Below are positions 46,564 through 55,128 of a stretch of 64,000 nt of DNA, one piece after another. The stretch is from NCBI GenBank assembly GCA_041821265.1, contig JBGUEQ010000012.1:1-64000 (forward strand), written 5' to 3'. Below the pieces are notes generated by a model. It had not been told where the DNA came from, did no database searches, and was given only the letters and a program-made list of their open reading frames with translations. A program made the position numbers and the translations under genes. Source of the DNA: Lachnotalea sp041821265. GTDB lineage: Bacteria > Bacillota > Clostridia > Lachnospirales > Lachnospiraceae. Each line of letters opens with the position of its first letter. Position 1 is the stretch's first letter.

Positions 46564-46974
46564 ATGGAAGAAATAAAACAAATTTTATGTACCTTAATAA
46601 TTCCTAGGAAAATTTATAGGGAGTTGAATGAAGAGGTAAAAGAAATATTTGTTCAAAAGAACGGTTCTTATGCAACAGAATTTCCTGCTGATGCAGAGGA
46701 AAATACATTCTTAGGAGAATACATTCAGGCTTTTTGTGAAGTGGTGTTAATATCCAATAATCCGAAGTATGAAATAACTGAAGAATGTCAATTAAGTACG
46801 GAGTTGTTAAAGCTAGGTAGTTCAGAAGAGGATTTTAATCTTTTGGTAAATATTCAATATCCAGGATCTGATAAAGTACATCATGATATTCTTGTGTTTC
46901 AAGAGGTTTCGCAAAGTCTTGGGTATTATACCTTTGAATTGTTGGGCGACCAGACACTTTTTTCAGTGGAATAA
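46564..46974 (+). CDS. Protein of unknown function
   Basis: A 136-residue acidic soluble protein (start MEEIKQILCTLIIPRKIYRE) with a good GGAGG site. No family was recognised. It stands alone between two terminators. Confidence 0.6.
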   Translation: MEEIKQILCTLIIPRKIYRELNEEVKEIFVQKNGSYATEFPADAEENTFLGEYIQAFCEVVLISNNPKYEITEECQLSTELLKLGSSEEDFNLLVNIQYPGSDKVHHDILVFQEVSQSLGYYTFELLGDQTLFSVE

Positions 46975-47041
46975 GTGTCAACCACTAGGCTTTCTATTCC
47001 TATCATTGAATAGAAAGATTAAAATGATGAAATCAAATATT

Positions 47042-47066
47042 CCCGTCACAGTTGTGGCGGGTTTTT
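47042..47066 (+). terminator. Terminator of the 46564 gene
   Basis: CCCGTCA pairs with TGGCGGG (one wobble) and is followed by five T. The sequence GTGCGAC, typical of a group II intron 5' end, starts at the very next base. Confidence 0.8.
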
Positions 47067-47340
47067 GTGCGACAGGGCAAGTTGATGACCGTGCGAAATG
47101 TCGGAAAATCTAAATCATTTACCCAAAAGAACCAGTCGAGTAAATGGAGGTTGTCATGTGAAGATGCTTGGTATGTTAAAAGGGAAGGTGTGATGACCCT
47201 GTGAGACCCTTACATTTGCCGAAAGGGCTGAATAACATTAATTCTAGCAGAATATTGGCAGATAGTGCGGCTACACAGGAAACGGTGGATGCAAAAGTGT
47301 CTGTAAGCAAACCCTATATGGGTGAAATAAACAAAGAACA
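47067..47340 (+). mobile_element. Possible 5' remnant of a group II intron
   Basis: Directly after the terminator T run the sequence starts GTGCGACAGGGCAAG, which fits the GTGYG 5' rule of bacterial group II introns. About 270 bases of hairpin-rich, non-coding DNA follow, for example TCATTTAC/GTAAATGGA near 47117-47150. A GGTGTGATGACCCTGTGAG segment and GGCTACACAGGAAACGG recall intron domain I, from memory. No domain V, maturase frame or 3' end is visible before 47600, so any intron is truncated. Insertion right behind a terminator is known for class C introns. The identity is tentative. The remaining gap to 47605 is AT-rich and holds no gene. Confidence 0.42.
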
Positions 47341-47605
47341 CACCCTTATATGATTCTAGTATACAAGTGATTTTACAGCCTAAGTGGGTAAAATAGCCAT
47401 TAAAGTGGAAAGGGCTGTTATTGATGCTAGATAAGATAAATGATATAATTAAAACATGGTATCAATATTTACGTTAAAATAAACAAATTTAAAAATTTTG
47501 ATAGAGCTAATTGATATATATAAAAGTTAAATAAAATTTTGTAAAAGTTAGAAATAGAATAAAAATAAATTGATATAGTGTGTGTGAAGGACAAAGGAGA
47601 TAACT

Positions 47606-50305
47606 ATGAAAAAACTGATTATTGGGATTTTAGCCCATGTAGATGCGGGAAAAACCACCCTGTCGGAAAGTATGTTATATCTCAGCGGAAGTATACGAAA
47701 ATTAGGCAGAGTAGATCATAAAGATACATTTTTAGATACATATGAGCTTGAGCGTGCAAGGGGAATTACCATCTTTTCGAAACAGGCGGAGTTTACGTTT
47801 AAGAATATGGAAGTAACACTTTTAGATACACCAGGACATGTAGATTTTTCTGCGGAGATGGAACGTACATTGCAAGTACTTGATTATGCTATTTTAGTTA
47901 TTAGTGGGACCGATGGTGTACAGGGACATACACAGACTTTGTGGAAATTATTGAAGACATATCATATCCCAACGTTCCTATTTGTGAATAAAATGGATAT
48001 AGGGGAAATTTCTCGTGACGCAATTATAGAGGAGTTAAAAACGAGACTGGGCGACGGGTGTTTTGATTTTGATAAAGAGCAAGACAACGAAGTGCTTATG
48101 GAAGGTCTAGCTATGTACGATGAGGCTGTACTAGAGCATTATTTAGAGACTGGTAAAGTGGAAAAACAAGAGATAGCGCAGATGATAGCACAGCGTAAGA
48201 TATTTCCATGCTATTTTGGTTCTGCATTAAAATTAGATGGTGTTGAAGCATTTCTGGAATGTGTTGAATTATACACCAAGCAACCGGAATTTTTAGGAAA
48301 ATTTGGAGCGAAAATATTTAAAATTACTAGAGATGAACAAGATAATAGGTTGACCTACATGAAGATTACTGGTGGCAGTATAAAAGTAAAAGATTTGCTT
48401 ACCAATCAATTTGAAAAGAATAGAAATGGAAAACAAATAGATAGAGCCTCTATTTGGGAAGAAAAGGCAGATCAGATACGAATTTATTCAGGAACGCGTT
48501 ATGAAACAATAGACGAAGCAAAGGCTGGCACAATCTGTGCGATTACTGGATTGAGTAAGACGTTTTCGGGAGAAGGCTTGGGAACGGAGGCCACCTCGAG
48601 TATGCCAATACTTGAACCCGTACTCACTTATCGGATTATATTACCACCTGAATGTGATGTACATGGAACTTTACTTAAACTTCGTGAGCTCGAGGAAGAA
48701 GAGCCAAATCTGAACATTGTTTGGAATGAGAGGTTAAAAGAAATCCATGTACAGTTGATGGGAGAAGTACAGTCTGAAATATTAAAAAGTTTGATTCAGG
48801 ACCGCTTTGACCTCCAAGTAGAATTTGGCGAGGGCAACATTGTATACAAAGAAACTATCTCAGAAGCAGTTGAAGGGGTAGGGCATTTTGAGCCTTTGCG
48901 CCATTATGCTGAGGTACATTTGGTGTTAGAACCAGGAGAACAAGGAAGCGGTATGCAGTTTTCTTCATCATGTAGTGAAGACATGCTAGATCGTAATTGG
49001 CAGAGACTAGTATTGACCCACTTAGAGGAAAAAGAACATTTTGGTGTGCTAACAGGTTCACCAATTACGGATATGAAAATTACGTTGGTTGCAGGGCGTG
49101 CACATCAAAAGCATACAGAAGGTGGAGATTTTAGGCAAGCGACTTATCGGGCAATTCGCCAGGGGTTAAAGAAAACCAATAGCGTTCTTCTAGAACCGTA
49201 CTATAGTTATCGTCTTGAAATCCCCTCTGTGTCAGTTGGAAGAGCGATGTCTGATATTCAGAAAATGTATGGTACTTTTTTACCACTAGAGATAGAAGGG
49301 GAGAGCTCTATTTTGGAAGGCTACGCACCTGTAGCAACAATGTGGAATTATTCATCAGAAGTAACCGCTTATACAAAAGGGGAGGGAAGGCTGTTTTGTA
49401 CGTTAAAAGGCTATGAACCTTGCCATAATACGGAGGAAGTATTAGACCTGATTCAATATGATAGTGAAAATGATTTAGAGAATCCAACCGGCTCGGTATT
49501 TTGTACACATGGAGCTGGATTTATTGTTAGTTGGGACAAGGTTCAAGATTATATGCACTTAGATAGTGTGCTTAAAACAAAGGAGCCGGAGGTAGAACAA
49601 CCAGAGCAAAAGGTCATGACAAGAACGCAACCTTCTTCTTTGGATTCGTGGCAAAATGATAAAGAGTTAGAGGCCATTTTTACGCGTACATTTGGACCGA
49701 TTAAACGAAAACTAAGTAATTCATATCAGAGTTTAGGTCATGAGAAAACAATTGCTGCGCCGGGAAGTAGTAACGATAAAAGCAACAAAAAGGTAGCAGA
49801 GAAAGAGAAAGCAAAAGATTATTTATTAGTAGATGGGTATAACATTATTTTTGACTGGGATGAGTTAAAGGAATTAGCCAAGATAAACCTAGAGGCAGCT
49901 AGAAACAAGCTCATGGACATATTATGTAATTATCAAGGATTTAAACAATGTATACTGATTCTTATTTTTGATGCATATAAGGTAAAAGGAAATATTGGCG
50001 ACACGCTCAATTATAACAATATTCATGTTGTATATACCAAAGAAGCTGAGACCGCGGATATGTATATTGAGAAAGTAACTTTTGATATAGGCCGAAAACA
50101 TAACGTTATGGTTGCAACATCGGATGCCCTGGAGCAGATTATCATTATGGGGCATGGAGCAAGCAGAATTTCAGCAAATGGATTAAAAGAGGAGATTGAG
50201 CAGATGAATCAACTAATTCGTAGAGATTATTTGGACAAACTGCCTAAGGGGCGTAATTATTTGAGTGAGAAACTGGTTAAGCTTGAGGAGAAATTTGAAT
50301 CATAG
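47606..50305 (+). CDS. TetM-like ribosomal GTPase fused to a Rae1/YacP NYN nuclease domain
   Basis: The 899-residue protein has two parts. Residues 1-640 follow the ribosomal-protection/EF-G family: G1 AHVDAGKT, RGITI in switch I, DTPGHVDF, NKMDIG, and a C-terminal PSVSVGRAMSDIQKMYG region. After a polar linker (about 645-735), residues 738-899 match the NYN nuclease Rae1 (YacP): YLLVDGYNIIF, LIFDAYKVKG, TKEAETADMYIEK, MVATSDALEQ and ASRISANGLKEEIE. All acidic active-site positions are kept. Rae1 of Bacillus subtilis enters the ribosomal A site and cleaves mRNA, and TetM-type GTPases bind the same site. I infer a ribosome-directed nuclease or rescue factor. Calling it tetracycline resistance would be premature. 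AAAGGAG precedes the ATG; the gene is alone. Confidence 0.9.
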   Translation: MKKLIIGILAHVDAGKTTLSESMLYLSGSIRKLGRVDHKDTFLDTYELERARGITIFSKQAEFTFKNMEVTLLDTPGHVDFSAEMERTLQVLDYAILVISGTDGVQGHTQTLWKLLKTYHIPTFLFVNKMDIGEISRDAIIEELKTRLGDGCFDFDKEQDNEVLMEGLAMYDEAVLEHYLETGKVEKQEIAQMIAQRKIFPCYFGSALKLDGVEAFLECVELYTKQPEFLGKFGAKIFKITRDEQDNRLTYMKITGGSIKVKDLLTNQFEKNRNGKQIDRASIWEEKADQIRIYSGTRYETIDEAKAGTICAITGLSKTFSGEGLGTEATSSMPILEPVLTYRIILPPECDVHGTLLKLRELEEEEPNLNIVWNERLKEIHVQLMGEVQSEILKSLIQDRFDLQVEFGEGNIVYKETISEAVEGVGHFEPLRHYAEVHLVLEPGEQGSGMQFSSSCSEDMLDRNWQRLVLTHLEEKEHFGVLTGSPITDMKITLVAGRAHQKHTEGGDFRQATYRAIRQGLKKTNSVLLEPYYSYRLEIPSVSVGRAMSDIQKMYGTFLPLEIEGESSILEGYAPVATMWNYSSEVTAYTKGEGRLFCTLKGYEPCHNTEEVLDLIQYDSENDLENPTGSVFCTHGAGFIVSWDKVQDYMHLDSVLKTKEPEVEQPEQKVMTRTQPSSLDSWQNDKELEAIFTRTFGPIKRKLSNSYQSLGHEKTIAAPGSSNDKSNKKVAEKEKAKDYLLVDGYNIIFDWDELKELAKINLEAARNKLMDILCNYQGFKQCILILIFDAYKVKGNIGDTLNYNNIHVVYTKEAETADMYIEKVTFDIGRKHNVMVATSDALEQIIIMGHGASRISANGLKEEIEQMNQLIRRDYLDKLPKGRNYLSEKLVKLEEKFES

Positions 50306-50429
50306 TCGGTATGTTGTGTTTGTAATTGTCATTAAAATTATTTAAAACTACTTGACCATTACGTAAGGTAATGCGTTAAAATAAAATTACCACTTCATGA
50401 TTGGGAATTTTAAAAAAGAATTGATATTC

Positions 50430-50822
50430 ATGTATACAGTACCTCAAAATACCTTGGATGACTTGGGTGTTTCAGAAATTAAATATAAAAAGTGGTAGGA
50501 AAATACTAGAACTAGGTTGTGGAAATGGACTTTTATGGAAAGAATTTATCAATAAATTACCAGAGAATTTAGATATATTATTAACGGATTATTCAGAAGG
50601 TATGCTAATAATATTGAAAATTTTTCGATTTATCAAGATAATGATTTGATAGTGGATAGTGTGGATGCTATTTATAATTATGTACTATCTTATCCCAGAA
50701 ATGCAGCTTCTATTTTGAAAGAGAATGGAAAGGCGTTCAAGGAATTTATTGCGCAACGAATAGAAAAAGAAGGAACAGTGTTTATTCATAAATCAGTTGG
50801 TATATTCATATGTAGGGTGTAG
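50430..50822 (+). pseudogene. Class I methyltransferase, large internal deletion
   Basis: The first part has MTWVFQKLNIKSGRKILELG and CGNGLLWKEF, the SAM-binding motif I of class I methyltransferases. It leaves the family near 50610. In another frame the C-terminus continues as DSVDAIYNYVLSYPRNAASI and VFIHKSVGIF, stopping at 50822. About 100 residues of the catalytic core between them are missing. Inactive. Confidence 0.82.
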
Positions 50823-50883
50823 TACAAAGTAAAAGTTCAGTAACAAAGTTCATAAGTAATAATAAATATGAGAGACGATAGTG

Positions 50884-51013
50884 TTGAATTTTTAATCATA
50901 TTATGGTATAAATATATAAAATAAAACTTTCAGTATAAGTTAAAAGTATTAGGCGAAAGCCTTGATCCACGTTTGTTAGGGAAAATCCTAGCAGACGTGT
51001 TTTTTTGTGGAGG
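50884..51013 (+). promoter_or_regulatory. yitT-like gene promoter and leader with an internal terminator
   Basis: TTGAAT (50884-50889), 17 bases and TATAAA (50907-50912) form a promoter, so the leader runs from about 50919. It holds a tight hairpin AGGC-GAAA-GCCT (50951-50962), then a 13-bp uninterrupted stem (50968-50980 with 50987-50999) and seven T. The ribosome site GGAGG (51009-51013) and ATG follow at once. A terminator between a gene and its own promoter suggests attenuation. I recognise no named riboswitch, and the leader is short. Confidence 0.6.
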
Positions 51014-51018
51014 AATAG

Positions 51019-51885
51019 ATGAAAAAGAGAAAAATGTTATTAGAGATACTAACCGTTATTTTTGGAAACCTACTGTATGCAGCAGGAGTAGTATTTTTTA
51101 TTATACCAGGGGGATTGATTACGGGAGGTACAACAGGAATTGCAATGTGTGTTTATCATTACATAGGCTTACCAGTATCATATTTTATATTTGTATTCAA
51201 TGCATGCATGTTCATATTGAGTTTTATGATTTTAGGAAGAAAATTTGCACTTACTACAATGATTAGTTCCTTTTGTTATCCAATTGCATTGGAATTATTA
51301 CAAAATATGGTAGGAGATTATGTGCTAACCGATGATATCTTCATCAACACGCTTTTTGGCGGAATCTGTATTGGCAGCTCAATTGCACTTGTGATTAGAG
51401 CAGGAGCAAGTACTGGTGGGATGGATATACCGCCATTGATACTTTTTAAGTATATGCGTATACCAGTATCAATCAGCTTATATGTTGTGGATTGTTTGGT
51501 ACTTGGACTTCAGGCAGTATTTAATGACAACGAGAAGATTCTATATGGTATCCTCTTAGTAATGACCTATTCCATTATTTTAGATAAACTACTGATGCTA
51601 GGTACGAATAAAATGCAAGTAAAAGTGGTGAGTGAAAAAGCAGTAGATATAAAGAATGCGATTTATAATGAAATAGATCGAGGTGTAACGCTTTTAAACG
51701 GAAGGTCGGGCTACTTGGACAAAGAGTTAGATATTCTTTTAAGTGTAGTTTCAAATAGAGAGCTTTTTAAAGTAGAAAAACTAGTTCATGAAATTGATGA
51801 AAATGCGTTTGTAATGATTAGCCGTGTGAGTGAAGTAAGAGGGAGAGGCTTTAGTGAAGGAAAGAAATATATGAAGAAAAAATAA
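51019..51885 (+). CDS. YitT family membrane protein
   Basis: The 288-residue protein has five membrane segments in the N-terminal two thirds (VFFIIPGGLITGGTTGIAM, RAGASTGGMDIPPLILFKY). A cytoplasmic DUF2179 domain follows (TLLNGRSGYLDKELDILLSV). YitT proteins are widespread in Firmicutes and have no settled substrate. The gene is alone and sits behind a terminator-like leader. Confidence 0.9.
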   Translation: MKKRKMLLEILTVIFGNLLYAAGVVFFIIPGGLITGGTTGIAMCVYHYIGLPVSYFIFVFNACMFILSFMILGRKFALTTMISSFCYPIALELLQNMVGDYVLTDDIFINTLFGGICIGSSIALVIRAGASTGGMDIPPLILFKYMRIPVSISLYVVDCLVLGLQAVFNDNEKILYGILLVMTYSIILDKLLMLGTNKMQVKVVSEKAVDIKNAIYNEIDRGVTLLNGRSGYLDKELDILLSVVSNRELFKVEKLVHEIDENAFVMISRVSEVRGRGFSEGKKYMKKK

Positions 51886-51997
51886 AAAATTCAATCATCT
51901 TAATGATATTAAATTTAAATATTTAAATTGTAGTTAAAAAGAACATAAAGTGAATATGTTTGACATTTAGATAAAGTTTCGAATATACAAAAGCAGT

Positions 51998-52135
51998 TTT
52001 ATTTAATAGGAAAGTTCTACGAACTTCTCTATTAAATAAATGACACTACGTGCCAAAATGCACACCACGTGGATAGGAAGTGTGTTGCACGCAACCCGCG
52101 TGGAACAGAGTGTCTGCGAGCAGACACTCTGTTCC
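51998..52135 (+). repeat. Dispersed palindromic repeat, complete copy
   Basis: All four modules are present. A is a 19-bp stem (51998-52016 with 52022-52040). B is GACACTACGTGCC. C has CACACCACGTGG, AAGTGTG and TTGCACGCAA. D is extended to a perfect 16-bp stem, GGAACAGAGTGTCTGC with GCAGACACTCTGTTCC (52102-52117 and 52120-52135). It lies between YitT and the PHP phosphatase gene and shows the full plan of the family. Confidence 0.82.
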
Positions 52136-52225
52136 AAAGATTGACAATAACGGTAGCTAAGGGTTAAAATATAGGTTGTATTCAAATGTAATAGTTGAAC
52201 GTGATTTTAAGATAGAGGAGCAAAA

Positions 52226-53035
52226 ATGAAAAGTATTAAGACAGATTACCATATGCATAGTATTTCGCCAGATGCAAGGATTCCGATGAAAGAAATGTGC
52301 GAAGGAGCTTATCAAAAGGGAATGAAAGAAATTGTGATGACAGACCATTATGAATTTTATGAAAATAAAATGAATGGACCACATTTCAATGATGAGTATC
52401 TTCAAGAATATTTTAAGCAGCTAAAAAGTTGTAAAGAGGAATATGAAGGAAAGCTCATAATTAAAGCAGGAATGGAGTTTGGACAGATATACCTTGCAAA
52501 AGAAGAATACCAAAAAATGATTCAAAAATACAAATATGACTATATTATTGGATCGGTACATAAAGTGCATGATATCGATATAAGTCGAATGGAATATACA
52601 TCTGGTAATTTGGAAAAGATTGCAGATGCATATTATAACAGTGTTTTGGAGTTAGTAGAAACAGGAGATTTTGACTGTCTTGGACATTTAGATTTATTTA
52701 AGAGGCATGCAGTAAAACATGGATTTTCTGATAAGATAGAACAATTTGAACCTATTATCAAGGAAATACTAAGCGTTTTAATTAATAGGGGAAAAGGAAT
52801 TGAATTGAATACATCAAGTATACGACAGGGAGTGGGAGAACCATTGCCAGGAGAAGTTGTCTTAAAGTGGTATAAAGAACTTGGAGGTAGGATTGTTACG
52901 GTAGGATCAGATGCACATAAACCAGAAGATATAGGTGCAGATTTTGATGAGGCAAAAAAAATTTTGGAGCAGGTAGGCATTCAAGGGGTTGCGATATTTA
53001 CAAAGCGTAAATGTATTAATGACTTAGATTTATAG
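52226..53035 (+). CDS. PHP-family phosphatase (histidinol-phosphatase HisK type)
   Basis: The 269-residue metal enzyme has the PHP fold. Ligand motifs are TDYHMHS (residues 6-12), MTDHYEF, the Glu in KAGMEFGQ, IIGSVHKV, LGHLDLF and VGSDAHKP. In Firmicutes this family dephosphorylates L-histidinol phosphate. No other histidine genes are nearby, so other sugar or amino-alcohol phosphates are possible. AGAGGAG precedes the ATG. Confidence 0.87.
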   Translation: MKSIKTDYHMHSISPDARIPMKEMCEGAYQKGMKEIVMTDHYEFYENKMNGPHFNDEYLQEYFKQLKSCKEEYEGKLIIKAGMEFGQIYLAKEEYQKMIQKYKYDYIIGSVHKVHDIDISRMEYTSGNLEKIADAYYNSVLELVETGDFDCLGHLDLFKRHAVKHGFSDKIEQFEPIIKEILSVLINRGKGIELNTSSIRQGVGEPLPGEVVLKWYKELGGRIVTVGSDAHKPEDIGADFDEAKKILEQVGIQGVAIFTKRKCINDLDL

Positions 53036-53068
53036 AAGCATAAGTAGTCTATTTGTTAAATTTATAAA

Positions 53069-53098
53069 TTGACAACACTTAATCTGATATGATATAGT
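53069..53098 (+). promoter_or_regulatory. Promoter of the DUF2798 gene
   Basis: TTGACA (53069-53074) and TATAGT (53093-53098), 18 bases apart, precede the DUF2798 gene and give a leader of about 135 bases. No operator is evident. Confidence 0.7.
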
Positions 53099-53240
53099 AT
53101 GTGTAATTGATTAATATTGTTTAAATGCAAATGGTAGTGAAGATGATTACAGTTTATGTCATTCGTAGCGAAAGTTAGGAATGGGGGAACTGTATTTTTT
53201 TGCGCAAAAATCAATAAAAATTAAAATATGGAGGAATAGT

Positions 53241-53723
53241 ATGCCACAAAACAAAAGAGAAAGTTTGATTTACACCGTAATGATGTGTTTTATTATGGTG
53301 ATCTGGATGAGTATTTATAATGTATCATTATACATGGGAGGATTGTCATTAGAAAGTGTAAAAGAAGGATGGATAGGTTTTCCAATTGCATATGTATTTG
53401 CAATGTGTTGTGATTGGTTTATTGTGTCAGGATTTGCTAAAAAATTAGCATTTGGTCGTTTATTAAAACCAGATAGTAGCGTAATAAGAAAGGTAATTAC
53501 GGTTTCAAGTTGTATGGCTATTCCAATGGTAATTATTATGTCAATGTATGGAGCAATTGAAGTCTGTATTAGAACTGGAGCATGGAATCATTTATTGCTT
53601 TTTTGGATCACTAATATTCCAAAGAATTTAATTATGGCATTGCCATTGCAACTTATTATTGCAGGACCAATTGTTAGAGTATTATTTAGAAAAGCATTTC
53701 CAGAAGGAAAAGTATTAGCTTAA
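53241..53723 (+). CDS. DUF2798 membrane protein
   Basis: The 160-residue protein has four hydrophobic segments. It fits the DUF2798 family, which has two repeats of a two-helix unit (MMCFIMVIWMSIYNVSLY and later MYGAIEVC with IPKNLIMALPLQLIIAGP). The function is unknown. I use the ATG at 53241, with GGAGG seven bases upstream, not the GTG at 53181. Confidence 0.85.
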   Translation: MPQNKRESLIYTVMMCFIMVIWMSIYNVSLYMGGLSLESVKEGWIGFPIAYVFAMCCDWFIVSGFAKKLAFGRLLKPDSSVIRKVITVSSCMAIPMVIIMSMYGAIEVCIRTGAWNHLLLFWITNIPKNLIMALPLQLIIAGPIVRVLFRKAFPEGKVLA

Positions 53724-53907
53724 AGTAGAATGAAGAGATAGAAATAGGTAATTATATTTCTAAGGCTTTATTAAGAGAAGTATTGGCTAAAAATTGAAAA
53801 AGAGTATTGAAGCTAAGTTATAAATTTTTGGTGCAATGGGATAGAGTAAAAATAATTTAGAAGAAGCCAAGGTAACAAGTCTACAGTTAATCGATGATGT
53901 TTGTCAG

Positions 53908-54006
53908 AAGTCAACTATCAATCGTTAATGTCAATGACTTTTCTACGTTAAAGTTTGGTTTAATAAACTAAAACTACCAACTAATAATGATAGTTGGTAG
54001 TTTTTA
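53908..54006 (-). repeat. Terminator-promoter repeat, copy 1
   Basis: On the minus strand this holds a terminator (AAACTACCAACTA, 53971-53983, with TAGTTGGTAGTTT, from 53991). An AT-rich stretch follows, then ATTGACA-N6-ATTGATAGTTG. It ends the MreB-like gene at 54087. No -10 box or gene follows on the minus strand, so this copy's promoter half has decayed. Confidence 0.7.
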
Positions 54007-54086
54007 GATATACATATTCAATTAATTAAATTCATATTAGGTATGCACATTTATGAATAATATCTAGTGCTTTTATCCTCGGAATT

Positions 54087-54554
54087 TCAATTCATATATG
54101 GAATAATTCCTACTATAACCTTATAATCCGAGGTAATAGTTTCTATTCCTTTTTCAAATGGTATTTCATTAATAAGTACATCTTTTGCCCCTGCTTGATA
54201 AAAAGAATCTCGAAATGCTATTTTCTCAATCTCTGTCAGTTCAACTGGAACGCAAACAGCTATCTTAGGTTTTTGACTAAAAATAGACCTATGTCCAAGC
54301 GCTTTAGCTATAAAATACTGAAACATCTTTACTGAAATGGTATAATCAGCAACTATACCACCTCTCAACGGACAAACTACAGAAATATCCTTAATATCAT
54401 CATCTATATACTTTCTTGCTTCTTCACCAACCGATATAACCTTATTTGTATTCTTTTCAATAGCAAGCAATGATATTTCATTTAATCTAGCATCGTTATT
54501 CCTATTGTAAATTACAATTGTCACTGGTTCATATCCCTTTTTAAATATTTGCAT
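54087..54554 (-). CDS. MreB-like half-length protein
   Basis: The 155-residue protein matches MreB/Mbl from about residue 25 to 120: LLAIEKNTNKVISVGEEARK, PLRGGIVADYTIS, KIAVCVPVELTEIEKIAFRD and QAGAKDVLINEIPF. The N-terminal nucleotide phosphate loop (DLGT) is replaced by unrelated residues, and the whole C-terminal half of the actin fold is absent. So it cannot be a normal ATP-driven filament. It could bind MreB or be a degenerate paralogue. It has a clean AGGAG site and its own promoter (TTGATT at 54626-54631 and TATTAT at 54603-54608, read on the minus strand). Confidence 0.7.
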   Translation of the reverse strand: MQIFKKGYEPVTIVIYNRNNDARLNEISLLAIEKNTNKVISVGEEARKYIDDDIKDISVVCPLRGGIVADYTISVKMFQYFIAKALGHRSIFSQKPKIAVCVPVELTEIEKIAFRDSFYQAGAKDVLINEIPFEKGIETITSDYKVIVGIIPYMN

Positions 54555-54602
54555 TTATATTCTCCTATACTGATAGAAACTATCCTTTTCTATTTTAAAA
54601 GT

Positions 54603-54752
54603 ATAATAATACATATGCTCCCAACAATCAATATTTAATTATCAATGTTCATAAAAGCTTTATATTCCTAGTACATAAATCCTAGTTTACTTGAGTAAAT
54701 TATTGCATAAAAAAAACTACTAACTTAATTATTAATTGTTAGTAGTTTTTTA
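54603..54752 (-). repeat. Terminator-promoter repeat, copy 2
   Basis: Minus-strand order: terminator (AAACTACTAAC paired with GTTAGTAGTTT, 54714-54752), AT-rich spacer, ATTGATA-N7-ATTGATTGTTG, then a 17-base spaced TATTAT. It ends the membrane-protein gene at 54813 and starts the MreB-like gene at 54554. Confidence 0.75.
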
Positions 54753-54812
54753 CATATTCAATTTTATTACCTTTGCATTATGCTCATATAATGCACGCTA
54801 CAAACCTGAATT

Positions 54813-55127
54813 TTATAATTTCTTGTCAAAATATATAACTCCAAATAATTCAATTAAATTCCGAACACCAAGATAAAACAAACCCAAAGTAATTACTCGT
54901 TGAAGTGTAAAGGTAGTTTGGCTATCTACAAACAACGGGGCAAAAACCAACAATATAATCAAAATACCATTAGCTATATTCGCAATATTATTTGCCTTTA
55001 ATTGTATCAACCCCCAACGTTCATCTCCCATATATTTCACCTGTTTTATAGCTTTCAGGAAATACAGCCAAAGAGTCCCTCCTAATCCTAAAAGCAAAAA
55101 AATTAAGATGATAGCTTGTTCATTCAT
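54813..55127 (-). CDS. Small membrane protein paired with an XRE regulator
   Basis: The 104-residue protein has three hydrophobic segments (AIILIFLLLGLGGTLWLYFL, ANGILIILLVFAPLFV, ITLGLFYLGVRNLIELFGVIYF). The ATG at 55127 lies one base past the end of the regulator gene, with GGAGG inside that gene's end. Such XRE-plus-membrane-protein pairs (DUF2178-like) are common in Firmicutes and of unknown role. Confidence 0.78.
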   Translation of the reverse strand: MNEQAIILIFLLLGLGGTLWLYFLKAIKQVKYMGDERWGLIQLKANNIANIANGILIILLVFAPLFVDSQTTFTLQRVITLGLFYLGVRNLIELFGVIYFDKKL

Positions 55128-55128
55128 G

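Noticed and set aside
46883..47113. Plus-strand frame running through the terminator and intron-like DNA
   Set aside because: It crosses a strong terminator and overlaps the end of a better gene.
47606..50305. Calling the GTPase a tetracycline resistance gene
   Set aside because: Family membership alone does not show resistance, and the nuclease fusion points to another role.
50919..51006. Known riboswitch (purine, preQ1, fluoride or c-di-GMP) before YitT
   Set aside because: None of the conserved cores I know could be seen; only the terminator and a tetraloop hairpin are supported.
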